NCBI GenBank assembly: GCA_015056175.1
Contig: SVGT01000001.1
Location: 1 to 64,000, forward strand
Length of the DNA stretch: 64,000 nt
Origin: Clostridiales bacterium
GTDB lineage: Bacteria; Bacillota; Clostridia; Christensenellales; Aristaeellaceae
Reading direction: 5' to 3'
Shown here: positions 8,619-18,696 of the stretch, one piece after another
How the letters are laid out: each line of letters opens with the position of its first letter
Numbering within the stretch: the stretch's first letter is position 1
Program-made: the position numbers and the translations under genes
The notes under the pieces: model-generated
The model's input: only the letters and a program-made list of their open reading frames with translations
Told to the model about the DNA's origin: nothing
The model's database searches: none

Positions 8619-8812
8619 TCATATTGGTCTGGAAGCATATCTGAGAATTCAAAAATGCTTCAAAGGTAAAGAAAAATTCCGTCGCTGCAACGGTTTATGC
8701 TGCTTCATATCAATTGATCAGGCAGCCGGAACCTCACTTCCCCACTCTCGGAACGGCGCAATGATACGCGCTGTACCAGTGCATTGCGTTTGTATACCTG
8801 CATAACAAACAA

Positions 8813-8845
8813 GCATCCGTCATTCCCGACGGATGCTCGTCTTTT
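8813..8845 (+). terminator. Rho-independent terminator
   Basis: gcatccgtc-attccc-gacggatgc then tcgtcttttt. Confidence 0.7.
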
Positions 8846-8911
8846 TGGTCGTGGGATACGTCCGCCCTGAAGCGTTCTTTTCCCACATGCAGACCTGTTT
8901 TTCGTTCTTTT

Positions 8912-9715
8912 TTACGGCTGACGGCCGATGTAAGCCAGAATACCGCCGTCCACGTACAGCACCTGTCCGTTGACAAAATCGCTGGCCTCGGAAGCCAGGA
9001 ACAGCGCAGGCCCCATCAGATCCTCCGGCGTACCCCAGCGCTCGGCGGGCGTTTTGGCACGGAGGAACTGATCAAAGGGATGACGGCTGCCGTCGGGCTG
9101 GATCTCGCGCAGCGGCGCAGTCTGGGGCGTTTCAATATAGCCCGGGCCCAGGCCGTTGCACTGGATATTGTACTGGCCGTATTCGGAACAGATGTTGCGG
9201 GTCAGCATCTTCAGGCCGCCCTTGGCACTGGCATAGGCAGACACCGTCTCACGGCCCAGCTCGCTCATCATGGAGCAGATGTTGATGATCTTGCCATGGC
9301 CCCGCTTCATCATGGAGGGGATCACCGCCTTGGCCATAATGTAGGGCGCCACCAGATCCACGTCGATCACCTTGCGGAACTCGCTGCTCTCCATTTCGTG
9401 CATGGGAATGCGGCGGATGATGCCTGCATTGTTGACCAGAATGTCAACGGGCGCCACATCTTTTTCGATTCTGGCGATCAGGGCCATGACGGCTTCCTCA
9501 TCCGTCACGTCGCACACATAGCCGTGCACCTTGATGCCCTTTTCGGCATAGGCAGCCATGCCCTTCTGCACCAATTCTTCATTGATATCGTTGAACACGA
9601 TGGTCGCGCCGGCGGCAGCAAAGCCTTCGGCGATGGCAAATCCGATGCCATAGCTGGCGCCGGTCACCAGCGCCGTTTTACCTGCCAGAGAAAACTTGCT
9701 CATATCAAATGCCAT
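8912..9715 (-). CDS. kduD: SDR-family oxidoreductase, 2-deoxy-D-gluconate 3-dehydrogenase/gluconate 5-dehydrogenase type
   Basis: TGASYGIGFAIAEG, NNAGI, YASAKGG; adjacent to kduI. Confidence 0.75.
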   Translation of the reverse strand: MAFDMSKFSLAGKTALVTGASYGIGFAIAEGFAAAGATIVFNDINEELVQKGMAAYAEKGIKVHGYVCDVTDEEAVMALIARIEKDVAPVDILVNNAGIIRRIPMHEMESSEFRKVIDVDLVAPYIMAKAVIPSMMKRGHGKIINICSMMSELGRETVSAYASAKGGLKMLTRNICSEYGQYNIQCNGLGPGYIETPQTAPLREIQPDGSRHPFDQFLRAKTPAERWGTPEDLMGPALFLASEASDFVNGQVLYVDGGILAYIGRQP

Positions 9716-9720
9716 ATCAC

Positions 9721-10563
9721 TTACCTCATTTCCGTTGCAGAGAAGCTGTCCATATCGTCAAAGGCCTGGTTTTCGCCGCACATAGCCCAGATGAAGGTGT
9801 AATTGGAGGTGCCGCAGCCGCTGTGGATGGACCAGGAGGGAGAGATGATGGCGTCAAAATTCTGCATCACCACGTTGCGGGTCTCCTGCGGCTGACCCAT
9901 AAAGTGCATCACCACATTGTCATCCGGCAGATCAAAGTAGGTGTACACCTCCATGCGGCGCTCGTGGGTATGGCTGGGCATGGTGTTCCACACGCTGCCG
10001 GGCGCCAGCTGGGTAAGACCCATGGACAGCTGGCAGGTTTCCAGCACAGCGGGATGGATAAACTGGTTGATGACCCGCTTGTTGGCGTTCTTTTCATCGC
10101 CCAGCGGCTTTTTCTGCGCCTTTTCGATGGACAGGAAGGTGGTTTTGCACTTCTTATGGGCAGGCGCGGAGCATAGGTAGAACTTGGCAGGGTTTTCCCT
10201 GTCGCAGCTGCCGAACTTCACGTCCCGGGTTTCCTTGGTGATGTACAGGCAGTCCTCAAACGCCAGATCAAAGCGCTCGCCATCGCACTCGATATAGCCC
10301 TTGCCGCCCAGATTGAACACGCCCGCTTCCCGGCGCTCCAGCAGATACTCGGTGCCGAAATTGTGCCATACGTCAATGCCCTTATCCACCGGCACCACTT
10401 CGTCCACAGGCATGATGCCCATGACCAGCATGCGGTCCACATGGGAGTACACCGCCTGTACAGCATCCTTTTTGTACAGATCGGTGATCACAAACTCTTT
10501 GCGCAGCTCCTCCGTGGTATAACGGCGGAAATCTGCAGGGTTACAGGAATAACGAATATCCAT
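9721..10563 (-). CDS. kduI: 5-dehydro-4-deoxy-D-glucuronate isomerase
   Basis: MDIRYSCNPADFRRYTTEELRKEF...PSHTHERRMEVYTYFDLPDDNVVMHFMGQPQETRN... Confidence 0.9.
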   Translation of the reverse strand: MDIRYSCNPADFRRYTTEELRKEFVITDLYKKDAVQAVYSHVDRMLVMGIMPVDEVVPVDKGIDVWHNFGTEYLLERREAGVFNLGGKGYIECDGERFDLAFEDCLYITKETRDVKFGSCDRENPAKFYLCSAPAHKKCKTTFLSIEKAQKKPLGDEKNANKRVINQFIHPAVLETCQLSMGLTQLAPGSVWNTMPSHTHERRMEVYTYFDLPDDNVVMHFMGQPQETRNVVMQNFDAIISPSWSIHSGCGTSNYTFIWAMCGENQAFDDMDSFSATEMR

Positions 10564-10617
10564 AAACGTACCTCCACGTACTTTATTCAAAGCCCGAACG
10601 GCTTGTTTTCATATGTA

Positions 10618-11694
10618 TTATATTACGGTCTCCGTAACTGCGTCAAACAGATAAATGCTTCCTTTGGGGATATGGAAGCGGACGTCCTCATCCATCCGGG
10701 GCATTTCATGGGGCGTGACCTTGAGGATCACCTTTTCACCGTCCATATCCACGTACACGTTGGCGCTGTCGCCCAGCATTTCGGTCAATTCCACATTGCC
10801 GCAAAGGGTATATGCGCCGTCGCTTCCATTCATTTCCACCGCTTCGGGACGGAACCCCAGTACGATCTCCCGTCCTTCATATTCCGCAGCCCTGTCGCCA
10901 AGCTTCCACGCAACGTCCAGCACATCGCCGCCAATCCGGATGCAGCCGTTTTCCACCCTGCGGCGCACAAAGTTCATGGGCGGCTCACCGATGAAGCCTG
11001 CCACAAACATATTGCAGGGGTTGAAATACACCTCCTTGGGCGTACCCACCTGCTGCACATAGCCGTCCTTCATGATCACGATGCGGTCCGCCATGGTCAT
11101 GGCTTCCGTCTGGTCGTGGGTCACGTAAATGGTCGTTGCGCCCGTCTCCCGGTGGATCTGGGTGATCTCCGAGCGCATGGTCACCCTCTGCTTGGCGTCC
11201 AGGTTGGACAGCGGCTCATCCATCAGGAAGATGCCCACCTTGCGGATAATGGAGCGGCCCACCGCCACACGCTGACGCTGACCGCCGGACAGCGCGCGGG
11301 GCATGCGGTCCAGATAATCCGTCAGGCCCAGCAGCCTGGCCGTCTTCTGTACGCGCTCGTCGATCACGTCTTCATCCACGCCCTGCAGGGAAAGCCCAAA
11401 GGCCAGATTATCGTACACCGACATGTTGGGATAGAGCGCATAGCTCTGGAACACCATGGCCACTTCCCTGTCGCGGGGGCTCCAGGTATTGGCCACCTCG
11501 CCGTCGATGAGAAACTCGCCCTTGCTGATATCCTCCAGGCCCGCGATCATGCGCAGCGTGGTGGATTTACCGCAGCCCGAGGGGCCCACGAACACAATGA
11601 ACTCGCCCTTTTCGGCCTCCATGTTAAAATCATGCACGGCATGGAACCCGTTGGGATAGATCTTGTTTACGTTTTTCAGCGTCAGATAAGCCAT
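10618..11694 (-). CDS. Carbohydrate ABC transporter ATP-binding protein (UgpC/MsmX family)
   Basis: MAYLTLKNVNKIYPNG, GPSGCGKST, LSGGQRQRVAVGRSI, MDEPLSNLDAKQR. Confidence 0.9.
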   Translation of the reverse strand: MAYLTLKNVNKIYPNGFHAVHDFNMEAEKGEFIVFVGPSGCGKSTTLRMIAGLEDISKGEFLIDGEVANTWSPRDREVAMVFQSYALYPNMSVYDNLAFGLSLQGVDEDVIDERVQKTARLLGLTDYLDRMPRALSGGQRQRVAVGRSIIRKVGIFLMDEPLSNLDAKQRVTMRSEITQIHRETGATTIYVTHDQTEAMTMADRIVIMKDGYVQQVGTPKEVYFNPCNMFVAGFIGEPPMNFVRRRVENGCIRIGGDVLDVAWKLGDRAAEYEGREIVLGFRPEAVEMNGSDGAYTLCGNVELTEMLGDSANVYVDMDGEKVILKVTPHEMPRMDEDVRFHIPKGSIYLFDAVTETVI

Positions 11695-11719
11695 ACGGAT
11701 ACGCTCCTTTATACAGGGA

Positions 11720-11748
11720 TGGACAAAAACAGCACAATTTGATACAAT
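11720..11748 (+). promoter_or_regulatory. Promoter of AraC gene
   Basis: TGGACA (11720-11725) - 17 nt - TACAAT (11743-11748). Confidence 0.6.
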
Positions 11749-11772
11749 GCATTTGAAATGCGGGGTGACTAT

Positions 11773-12576
11773 ATGAATGATATTCTGTTCGCAGGCAAGC
11801 ATTTTCTGACCTACAACGTACACCGCCACAAGCATGCCACCTGGGAACTGGTCTACTGTACCGGCGCTTCAGGCCGGTTTGTTTTTGATGATATGGAGCT
11901 GCCCTATCAGGAAGGCGACGTGGTGGTGATCCCGCCCGATGTGCCTCACGAAAACCTGAGCGAGAGCGGCTTTACCAACATCCACCTGAACATCGGCGAT
12001 GCTACGCTGACCTTCACCGCGCCCACCGTGATCCGGGATGATGTGAATCATTCCATCCTGCATCTGTTCTCGGATGTGTATTATCTCTTCTGCGGCGATC
12101 CGGAGCGGAACACCGCCCTCCTGCCTGCCTACGGCACTTTGATCGTCCGGCATATGACGCTGAGCCGCACGTCCGGCAAGCGCAACAGAATATCCGAGGA
12201 GATCGAGAAGTGCATCGTGCAGAACTATGCCAACGCGGATTTTGCACTGGATGAGGTGCTGCACAGCCAGCCCTACTGCTACGATTATCTGTGCAAGCTC
12301 TTCCGCAAGGAAGTGGGCACCACGCCCCATAAATACCTGATCAACATCCGTTTGCAGGCGGCTGCCAATATGCTCTGCTCCCTGCACAACAGTGCCGGCA
12401 TTGCCGAGGTGGCGCAGCTGTGCGGCTTTCGGAATCCCTTGTATTTTTCCCGTCTGTTCAAAAACCGCTACGGCGTATCTCCCAAGGAGTACCACCGGCA
12501 TACCATGGAGGATACCCTGCTGCGCTCCCAGGATTCGGACAGCCAGAAGATCCTCCTCAATGATGAAGACGCATGA
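11773..12576 (+). CDS. AraC-family transcriptional regulator
   Basis: cupin-like N-term; FALDEVLHSQPYCYDYLCKLFRKEVGTTPHKYLINIRLQAAANML...YFSRLFKNRYGVSPKEYHR; ATG 11773 has ggggtg RBS. Confidence 0.85.
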   Translation: MNDILFAGKHFLTYNVHRHKHATWELVYCTGASGRFVFDDMELPYQEGDVVVIPPDVPHENLSESGFTNIHLNIGDATLTFTAPTVIRDDVNHSILHLFSDVYYLFCGDPERNTALLPAYGTLIVRHMTLSRTSGKRNRISEEIEKCIVQNYANADFALDEVLHSQPYCYDYLCKLFRKEVGTTPHKYLINIRLQAAANMLCSLHNSAGIAEVAQLCGFRNPLYFSRLFKNRYGVSPKEYHRHTMEDTLLRSQDSDSQKILLNDEDA

Positions 12577-13687
12577 TCTCGGTATAGCACATCACAAAGG
12601 GCGCCACGCCCTTGGCGTCGTTTTTCACCACAGGCTCGGAGATGTAGTATGCATAGCTGCCGTCCCGCCGCCTGTCGCTTTCGGGGCCAAGCCCTGCCAC
12701 CAGGCAGATGCCCTCCAGGGTGATCCCGTCCCCGTCAAAATGCAGATATTTATTTACAATGCCGTCAAAGGTTTTCCGACCTTGGGCGGCATATTCTTTG
12801 GGCAAAACGCCCAGCCTTGCGCCCTTGAGCATGGCATAGGCCAGCATAGCGCTGCCGCTGGTTTCCAGGTAATTGCCTTCCCGGCCGCCCTGATCCACCA
12901 CTTGCCAGTAAAGGCCGGTCTGCGCATCTGCATACTGCTGCACGCCGCTTGCCATTTCCAGCAGGAGGGCTGCTGCCAGCTCCCTGCACGAACCATCCGG
13001 CAAAATGCCGCACAGATCGGCCAGCGCACAGGCAAACCAGCCCATCGCCCGCAGCCAGAAGCTTTGGCTGAGGCCCGTTTCCGGGTCCGCCCAGAAGGCC
13101 TTGCGGCTGGCGTCATAGCCGTGATAATACAGCTGCTTTTCATCGTCCCACATGCGCTTGCGCACAGTACGCAGCTGGTTTTCAATATCGGTATAATCGC
13201 CGTCTCCCAGATGCTTTTCATACAGCGCGGAAAACACCTGCGCCATATAGATCCCGTCCAGCCACACCTGATGGGGATAGATCTTCTTGTGCCAGAAGCT
13301 GCCCTCCAAGGTGCGGGGCTGCGCATCCAGCGCTTTTTTCAGCGTCTGCGCGCCCAGACGGTATTTTTCCTTCCCTGTCATGCGGTACAGCGGGAAAAGC
13401 ACCCGGCCCTCGTTGATATCGTCCAGCGTCTGCTTTTCTGCCTGAAAGGTGCGGATGCTGCCGTCCTCAAGGACGAAGCTGTCCACAAAACGCTCCACAA
13501 ACCCGGCATAGCGCCCGTCGCCCAGAATGTCCGTCATTTCCAGCAGGCAGTTGAGCATGCAGCCGTCGATATAATTCCACGTGGCACGCTCGCCGCGCCG
13601 CGCCTTTTCGATATTCCAGGCGGTATATTCCACGGAGGAGCGTTCGATCAGGCTGAGCACATAGGCATCGATCTGTTTGTACATCAT
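12557..13687 (-). CDS. GH105 unsaturated rhamnogalacturonyl/galacturonyl hydrolase
   Basis: WNYIDGCMLNCLLEM, HKKIYPHQVWLDGIYMAQVF, GMGWFACAL-like AMGWFACALAD. Confidence 0.85.
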   Translation of the reverse strand: MMYKQIDAYVLSLIERSSVEYTAWNIEKARRGERATWNYIDGCMLNCLLEMTDILGDGRYAGFVERFVDSFVLEDGSIRTFQAEKQTLDDINEGRVLFPLYRMTGKEKYRLGAQTLKKALDAQPRTLEGSFWHKKIYPHQVWLDGIYMAQVFSALYEKHLGDGDYTDIENQLRTVRKRMWDDEKQLYYHGYDASRKAFWADPETGLSQSFWLRAMGWFACALADLCGILPDGSCRELAAALLLEMASGVQQYADAQTGLYWQVVDQGGREGNYLETSGSAMLAYAMLKGARLGVLPKEYAAQGRKTFDGIVNKYLHFDGDGITLEGICLVAGLGPESDRRRDGSYAYYISEPVVKNDAKGVAPFVMCYTEIMRLHH

Positions 13688-15252
13688 TCCACCTCGCGCA
13701 GGCCGTCCGTATCCACCTGTTCGCAGTTTTCCGCGATCACAGCGCCGCCCACAGCGCCCCGGATGCAGGTATCCTTCACATGCACGCGGCGCACATTGTT
13801 GAAATAAAGTCCCATTTTCAGCCTGGGCACCGCATCGTTCTGCATGGCAGGTACAAAGGGTTTGGCGTCTTTTGCAAAGGAAATGCTGACCCTTTCAAAG
13901 GTCACTTCGTCAATGGGCGCCTCCGGCAGCCCGTCAATATAGCAGGCGGCGGCATGGGCGCCGGTGCAGGTCAGATCCCGGAACACAAAGGTGCCCAAAT
14001 GGGGCGTTCTGTCGTCCACGGGAAGCGGCGTGCGGCACTTGACGTAATCGGAAAACCTGTCCGGATCGCAGCAGTTATACCACATGTTGATGACCACCGG
14101 CGTGATCACCTGCTCCATGAGGATATTTTCAAACAAAATCCCGGAAATAAAGCAATCCTTGCCCCGTCCTCTGCGGGTCTTGATGCGCAGACCCCGGTCC
14201 GTCGCCTTGAACACGCAGCGGTTCACCGTCAGATCCACCACGCCGGACGCCGTTTCGCTGCCCAGCGTCACCGCGCCGTGGCCAAAGGCCATCAGACAGT
14301 TGCGGATCACATGACGGGCGGCGGGCGATTTTTCCATCCGGCACAGCTCGATTTTGCCGGATTTGATGGCGATGCAGTCATCCCCCACGCTCAGACGGCA
14401 GCCAATGATGTTCACACCGTCGCAGCCCTCCGGATCAATGGCGTCGGTATTGGGGCTGTCCTTGGGCGCCTCCACAGCCATATCGTAAAAGGAAACGTCT
14501 TCGCTGTAGAAGGGATGCAAATTCCAGGAGGGGGAATTCTTTCCCGTAACGCCGTGCACGGTCACGCCCTTGCAGCGGCAGAAGAACATCAGCCGGGGAC
14601 GGGCCGTTTCAAAATTCCGGAATTCAGTCCAGAAATCGCTGTTCTGCGCGTTGCCGTCCACCGTGCCGCGGCCGGTGATCACAATATCCTCGCAGTTTTC
14701 GGCATGGATCAGGCTCTGGTACATGGGCCTTGCAATGCCCTCAAAGGCGCCGGTGATCAAATCCTTCCCGCCGTTCAGGTCGCAAACCGTGCCGGGCAAA
14801 ATGGGATAGCGCGCTCTGTCCGGGCAGCCCAGCAGCACGGCGCCCTCCTGCAATTCCAGCGTGATATGGCTTCTCAGCGCCAGCGGACGGCACAGATACA
14901 CGCCCGTAGGGAAAACCAGCCTGCTGTAATCGGGCAGGAAATGCAGCGCCGTCTGCACAGCGTCCGTATCATCATGCACGCCGTCGCCCACCGCGCCAAA
15001 CTGCCGGACGTCCGCGGCAAACGCCTCCGCCTTGGTTTCAAACGCCAGCGTTTCATCGCCATGATCCGTTTTCACAGTCACGCGGTAGCAGGTAGCAGGC
15101 GCCAGATCAAACAGGGAAAATACATTGATCTTGCTGTCAAACTGCTTTTTCCCATCCAGATACACCGCATAGCTTTGCGGCGCATAATAGGGACTGGCAT
15201 TTTCCATTTCAAAGCAGGCGGACGTGCCGGATGCAAACAGCAAACGGATCAT
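13684..15252 (-). CDS. GH28 polygalacturonase-like enzyme (no signal peptide)
   Basis: FGAVGDGVHDDTDAVQTAL, NTDAIDPEGCDGVNIIGCRLSVGDDCIAIKSGK, GHGAVTLGSE; overlaps GH105 by ATGA. Confidence 0.88.
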   Translation of the reverse strand: MIRLLFASGTSACFEMENASPYYAPQSYAVYLDGKKQFDSKINVFSLFDLAPATCYRVTVKTDHGDETLAFETKAEAFAADVRQFGAVGDGVHDDTDAVQTALHFLPDYSRLVFPTGVYLCRPLALRSHITLELQEGAVLLGCPDRARYPILPGTVCDLNGGKDLITGAFEGIARPMYQSLIHAENCEDIVITGRGTVDGNAQNSDFWTEFRNFETARPRLMFFCRCKGVTVHGVTGKNSPSWNLHPFYSEDVSFYDMAVEAPKDSPNTDAIDPEGCDGVNIIGCRLSVGDDCIAIKSGKIELCRMEKSPAARHVIRNCLMAFGHGAVTLGSETASGVVDLTVNRCVFKATDRGLRIKTRRGRGKDCFISGILFENILMEQVITPVVINMWYNCCDPDRFSDYVKCRTPLPVDDRTPHLGTFVFRDLTCTGAHAAACYIDGLPEAPIDEVTFERVSISFAKDAKPFVPAMQNDAVPRLKMGLYFNNVRRVHVKDTCIRGAVGGAVIAENCEQVDTDGLREVE

Positions 15253-15277
15253 GCATACTCCCCCTTTCGTAAAATGG

Positions 15278-15889
15278 TCAGACCTTTTTTCCGGCGTCCC
15301 GCACCACATGCAGCAGCGTGCGCTTGAACAGAATGCACAGCATATCCGCACCCATGCAAGTCAAACCGAACAGCACCGGCTCCACGCCCAGCACAGGCGC
15401 ATTTCCGGCAAATACATACGCCAGCAGCGCATTGACCGCGCTGTAGGCCGTGATGACCAGAAACAAAAGCAAAAAGCCGTACAGCAGATTGAGAAAGAAG
15501 CCAATGGCGCCGCGCCGGGTAACCATCATCCACCTGGCGCTTCCGCCCGGCAGCTTCTCGGTGAAGCGGAGAAAATGGTTGATCAGCAAATCGGTGGCCA
15601 TGCCCAGCACCACGGCGGCAATAAAGTACAAATCCAGCCTTGCCTGCACATACAGCCCCAGACCCCAGAACACAAAGAAGCATACCGCGCCGTAGAACCA
15701 CCACTTGATCAGCACGGCCTTCAGTGCATCGGGCATGCGCTTTTTCTTTTTGCCGGAGCGGTATTTTTCCAGCTCCGCCCGGGAATAGACAGGCGTATTT
15801 TCCTCCGTTGCGCCGACCAAAGTTTCCACCGCATCGGTATGCAGCCGGTAATACTCCCGCTCCGTTCCGGTTTTCGTCTGTTTTTTCAT
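15278..15889 (-). CDS. Uncharacterised integral membrane protein (about 4 TM)
   Basis: ORF in contiguous ABC operon; hydrophobic segments; no recognised family. Confidence 0.6.
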   Translation of the reverse strand: MKKQTKTGTEREYYRLHTDAVETLVGATEENTPVYSRAELEKYRSGKKKKRMPDALKAVLIKWWFYGAVCFFVFWGLGLYVQARLDLYFIAAVVLGMATDLLINHFLRFTEKLPGGSARWMMVTRRGAIGFFLNLLYGFLLLFLVITAYSAVNALLAYVFAGNAPVLGVEPVLFGLTCMGADMLCILFKRTLLHVVRDAGKKV

Positions 15890-15894
15890 CGTTC

Positions 15895-16467
15895 TTACAT
15901 ATCGCCGGTCAGTTCAATGGCGTTCATCTTGCCCATCTCCTCCACCGGCAGGGAGGTATCGATCTTCTGCAGCAGTTTACGCAGCACAGGAACCAGCAGC
16001 GTCAGCAGAGCGCCGATTGCCACAATGATGCGGTGCAGGTTCAACACGGCATAAGCTCTTGTAATGTACGCCGTATTCTCATCCACCACGATAGGATGGT
16101 CAGGCCGCGTCAGCGCCTGCGTGATGCGCTGCATGTAGTAGCCGTCGCAGAAAATCAGGATGCCCAGCATCAGGAACATGAGCACCAGCATGGGGATATT
16201 GGTCTTTTTCCTGTGCGGGTAGGCGTTGAGAAAGCATACAAAGGACAAAAGGGAAAAAAGCATCACGCAAAAGCCGCTCAATCCCATCCCGGGCAGCTGG
16301 ATTTTGGCCGTCGTATCCGACACATGGGTCAGGTTCAGAGAATAGATCAGGAATGCGGCAGCCAGCACCAGCAGCGGAATGGTCTGCGGCTTGCGCTTGA
16401 GCGCCACCATCATCTTGCGGCAGCCTTCCTTCAGCCCGCCGGGCTGTTTTTTCATCTTTTTGGCCAT
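15895..16467 (-). CDS. Uncharacterised integral membrane protein (about 4 TM)
   Basis: MAKKMKKQPGG...; hydrophobic segments; in operon. Confidence 0.6.
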   Translation of the reverse strand: MAKKMKKQPGGLKEGCRKMMVALKRKPQTIPLLVLAAAFLIYSLNLTHVSDTTAKIQLPGMGLSGFCVMLFSLLSFVCFLNAYPHRKKTNIPMLVLMFLMLGILIFCDGYYMQRITQALTRPDHPIVVDENTAYITRAYAVLNLHRIIVAIGALLTLLVPVLRKLLQKIDTSLPVEEMGKMNAIELTGDM

Positions 16468-16482
16468 GGATCTTTCCTCCTA

Positions 16483-17544
16483 TCAGCGGATGGCGTTGGT
16501 GCTTTCCCTGTCAAAGAAATGGCGTTTGGCAAAGCGCACGTTCACCGTATCGCCCGCCTGATAATCACACCAGCCGCGCAGCTTGCAGGTAATGGCGGCG
16601 CCGCCGGGCAGATGCCCGTGCACCAGCGTGTTCATGCCCAGATTTTCGTTGGAGAACACCTTGACGGGAATCTCCCCGCCCTCCTCCATGTTTTCGGGAC
16701 GCACGCCCAGCACCACTTCCCGCCCCTCGTAGGACGAAAGCAGTTGCTTTTCATCTTCGGTCAGGACGACGGAAAGCTGCTCGTTGGATACAGTTCCGTT
16801 TTCCACCTTCACAGTAAAGAAATTCATGGGCGGCAAGCCGATGAAGCTGGCCACAAAGATATTGGCCGGCGTATCATACAGCTCAATGGGCGTACCCACC
16901 TGCTGCACATGCCCCATGGACATGCACACGATGCGGTCGGCCAGCGTCAAGGCCTCCACCTGATCGTGGGTCACGTATAGCATGGTGGCGTGCATCCGCT
17001 TGTGCAGCAGCAGAATCTCGCGACGGGTTGCGCCGCGGAGCTTGGCGTCCAGGTTGGAAAGCGGCTCGTCAAACAAAAACACCTTGGGATTGCGCACAAT
17101 GGCACGGCCCATGGCCACACGCTGCCTTTGGCCGCCGGAAAGCTGCTTGGGCTTTTTGTTCAATTGATCCGTAAGCCCCAGGATCTCCGCTGCCGCCAGC
17201 ACCTTTTTGTGGATCACGTTGGGGTTTTCCTTGCGCAGCGTCAGGGAGAAGGCCATATTCTCATACACCGTCATATGTCCGTAGAGCGCATAATTCTGGA
17301 ACACCATGGCCATATCGCGGTCCTTGGCAGGGGTAGCGGTAATATCCTTGCCGTCCAGCAGCAGTTTGCCTGCGGTGATATCCTCCAGACCTGCCACCAT
17401 GCGCAGCGTGGTGGATTTGCCGCAGCCGGAGGGGCCCACCAGCACGATAAACTCGCCGTCCTTCACTTCCAGGTTGAAGTCAAACACAGCCTGCACTTGA
17501 TTATCATACACCTTATCCAGATGCTGTAAACTGATATTTGCCAT
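16483..17544 (-). CDS. Carbohydrate ABC transporter ATP-binding protein (UgpC/MsmX family), second copy
   Basis: GPSGCGKSTTLRMVAGLE, LSGGQRQRVAMGRAIVRNPKVFLFDEPLSNLDAKLR. Confidence 0.9.
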   Translation of the reverse strand: MANISLQHLDKVYDNQVQAVFDFNLEVKDGEFIVLVGPSGCGKSTTLRMVAGLEDITAGKLLLDGKDITATPAKDRDMAMVFQNYALYGHMTVYENMAFSLTLRKENPNVIHKKVLAAAEILGLTDQLNKKPKQLSGGQRQRVAMGRAIVRNPKVFLFDEPLSNLDAKLRGATRREILLLHKRMHATMLYVTHDQVEALTLADRIVCMSMGHVQQVGTPIELYDTPANIFVASFIGLPPMNFFTVKVENGTVSNEQLSVVLTEDEKQLLSSYEGREVVLGVRPENMEEGGEIPVKVFSNENLGMNTLVHGHLPGGAAITCKLRGWCDYQAGDTVNVRFAKRHFFDRESTNAIR

Positions 17545-17556
17545 AGGGCGTCTCCT

Positions 17557-18060
17557 TTACGCAGCGGTTTGTTCCAGAGATGCGTTGTAGGCCTGCAGCT
17601 TTTTGCTGCGCTGCACGCCGATCACGCCGGCCAGCAGGCAGCAGACGGCAGAAAGCGCCAGCCACAGTACCACAAAAATGAACTGCCGGCTTTCCATCAC
17701 CGGGTAATCGATCTTGCTGATGGTCACCGTAGCTCTGTACGCCTGCAGGGGCAGAATAAAGATGCGCAGGATCTGCCCCAGGCCCACCGGCAGCAGCAGA
17801 TACGCATAGCCGATGCGGTAATTCTTCACGCCCTCGGACGCCAGGAAGACCATCAGCATAAACACCAGATTATAGACGATGGATGCGCCGATGAGGATCT
17901 TGTAATACCAGGAGCCCACGTCGCTTTCGTAGATGCTGACAAAGTAGAACACATTGAACACGATGGCCAGCAGCGAAAGGGAGGAGGACAAGCTGTTCTT
18001 GGTATAGCGCATGCGGTCCAGACGGATGCGCTTTTCTTCTTCTCTGGAGAACCCGGTCAT
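17557..18060 (-). CDS. Uncharacterised integral membrane protein (about 4 TM)
   Basis: MTGFSREEEKRIRLDRMRYTKNS...; start at 18060 overlaps upstream stop (ATGA-type overlap). Confidence 0.6.
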   Translation of the reverse strand: MTGFSREEEKRIRLDRMRYTKNSLSSSLSLLAIVFNVFYFVSIYESDVGSWYYKILIGASIVYNLVFMLMVFLASEGVKNYRIGYAYLLLPVGLGQILRIFILPLQAYRATVTISKIDYPVMESRQFIFVVLWLALSAVCCLLAGVIGVQRSKKLQAYNASLEQTAA

Positions 18061-18647
18061 GCGCCCACCTTCTTTCCTTCTTCGATCAGCCGTTTTTCCG
18101 CTTTCATCAGGCTGAATTTCCAGCACATATTGGCAAGGAGCAGTACACACACCAGCAACACCAGCGCAAACACGCCGTAGTGCGCATCAAACCAGAAGGT
18201 GGAATCGGTGTAGTAGGTGTCCATCATGTCGGCAAAGAATTCCAGCTCTTCAAAGTTCACCTGCAGGTACACGCTCTTCCACTTTTCCAGCTGCACATGG
18301 CTCCACACGCTTACGCCAACGCCGCAAACTGCATACAGGAGCGTGGACAGCACATTGCCGCCATAATACCTGCGGCGGCTGTGGGTGGCCGTGATGAACA
18401 GGAAGCAGCTCAAAAGCACCAGCACGATGGATGCGGACAAAAGCTGCTTGTTGAAGGGCTGCATGTCGTAAAAAATACGGGAGCCCTGCACCCATGTATC
18501 ATCCGGGTTGGAAGGATCCATCATGGTGTAATACAGGCTGTCAAACAAATCCGTCATCAGCCCCAGCGCATAGAGAAACACCACCGCGCCGGCGGCAATT
18601 GCAGCAAAGCAGATGATCTTCTGCCACATGATCTGTTTTTTGTACAT
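18057..18647 (-). CDS. Uncharacterised integral membrane protein (about 4 TM)
   Basis: MYKKQIMWQKIICFAAIAAG...; in operon. Confidence 0.6.
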   Translation of the reverse strand: MYKKQIMWQKIICFAAIAAGAVVFLYALGLMTDLFDSLYYTMMDPSNPDDTWVQGSRIFYDMQPFNKQLLSASIVLVLLSCFLFITATHSRRRYYGGNVLSTLLYAVCGVGVSVWSHVQLEKWKSVYLQVNFEELEFFADMMDTYYTDSTFWFDAHYGVFALVLLVCVLLLANMCWKFSLMKAEKRLIEEGKKVGA

Positions 18648-18696
18648 AGGGACCTCCCCGGTAAATTGATGTACTTGTTTTCTGCACACCCGCTCT

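Noticed and set aside
7400-8836. Weak similarity between sequences flanking the DUF5714-ArsC gene (ggaac...gcattRcgt...taacaaa at about 7405-7450 and about 8750-8811), suggesting flanking repeats of a mobile cassette
   Set aside because: Only short, gapped matches by eye; not strong enough to call direct repeats without alignment.
12557-12576. 20-bp convergent 3' overlap of AraC and GH105 genes as a possible antisense-regulated junction
   Set aside because: Short convergent overlaps are common in compact genomes; no additional signal.
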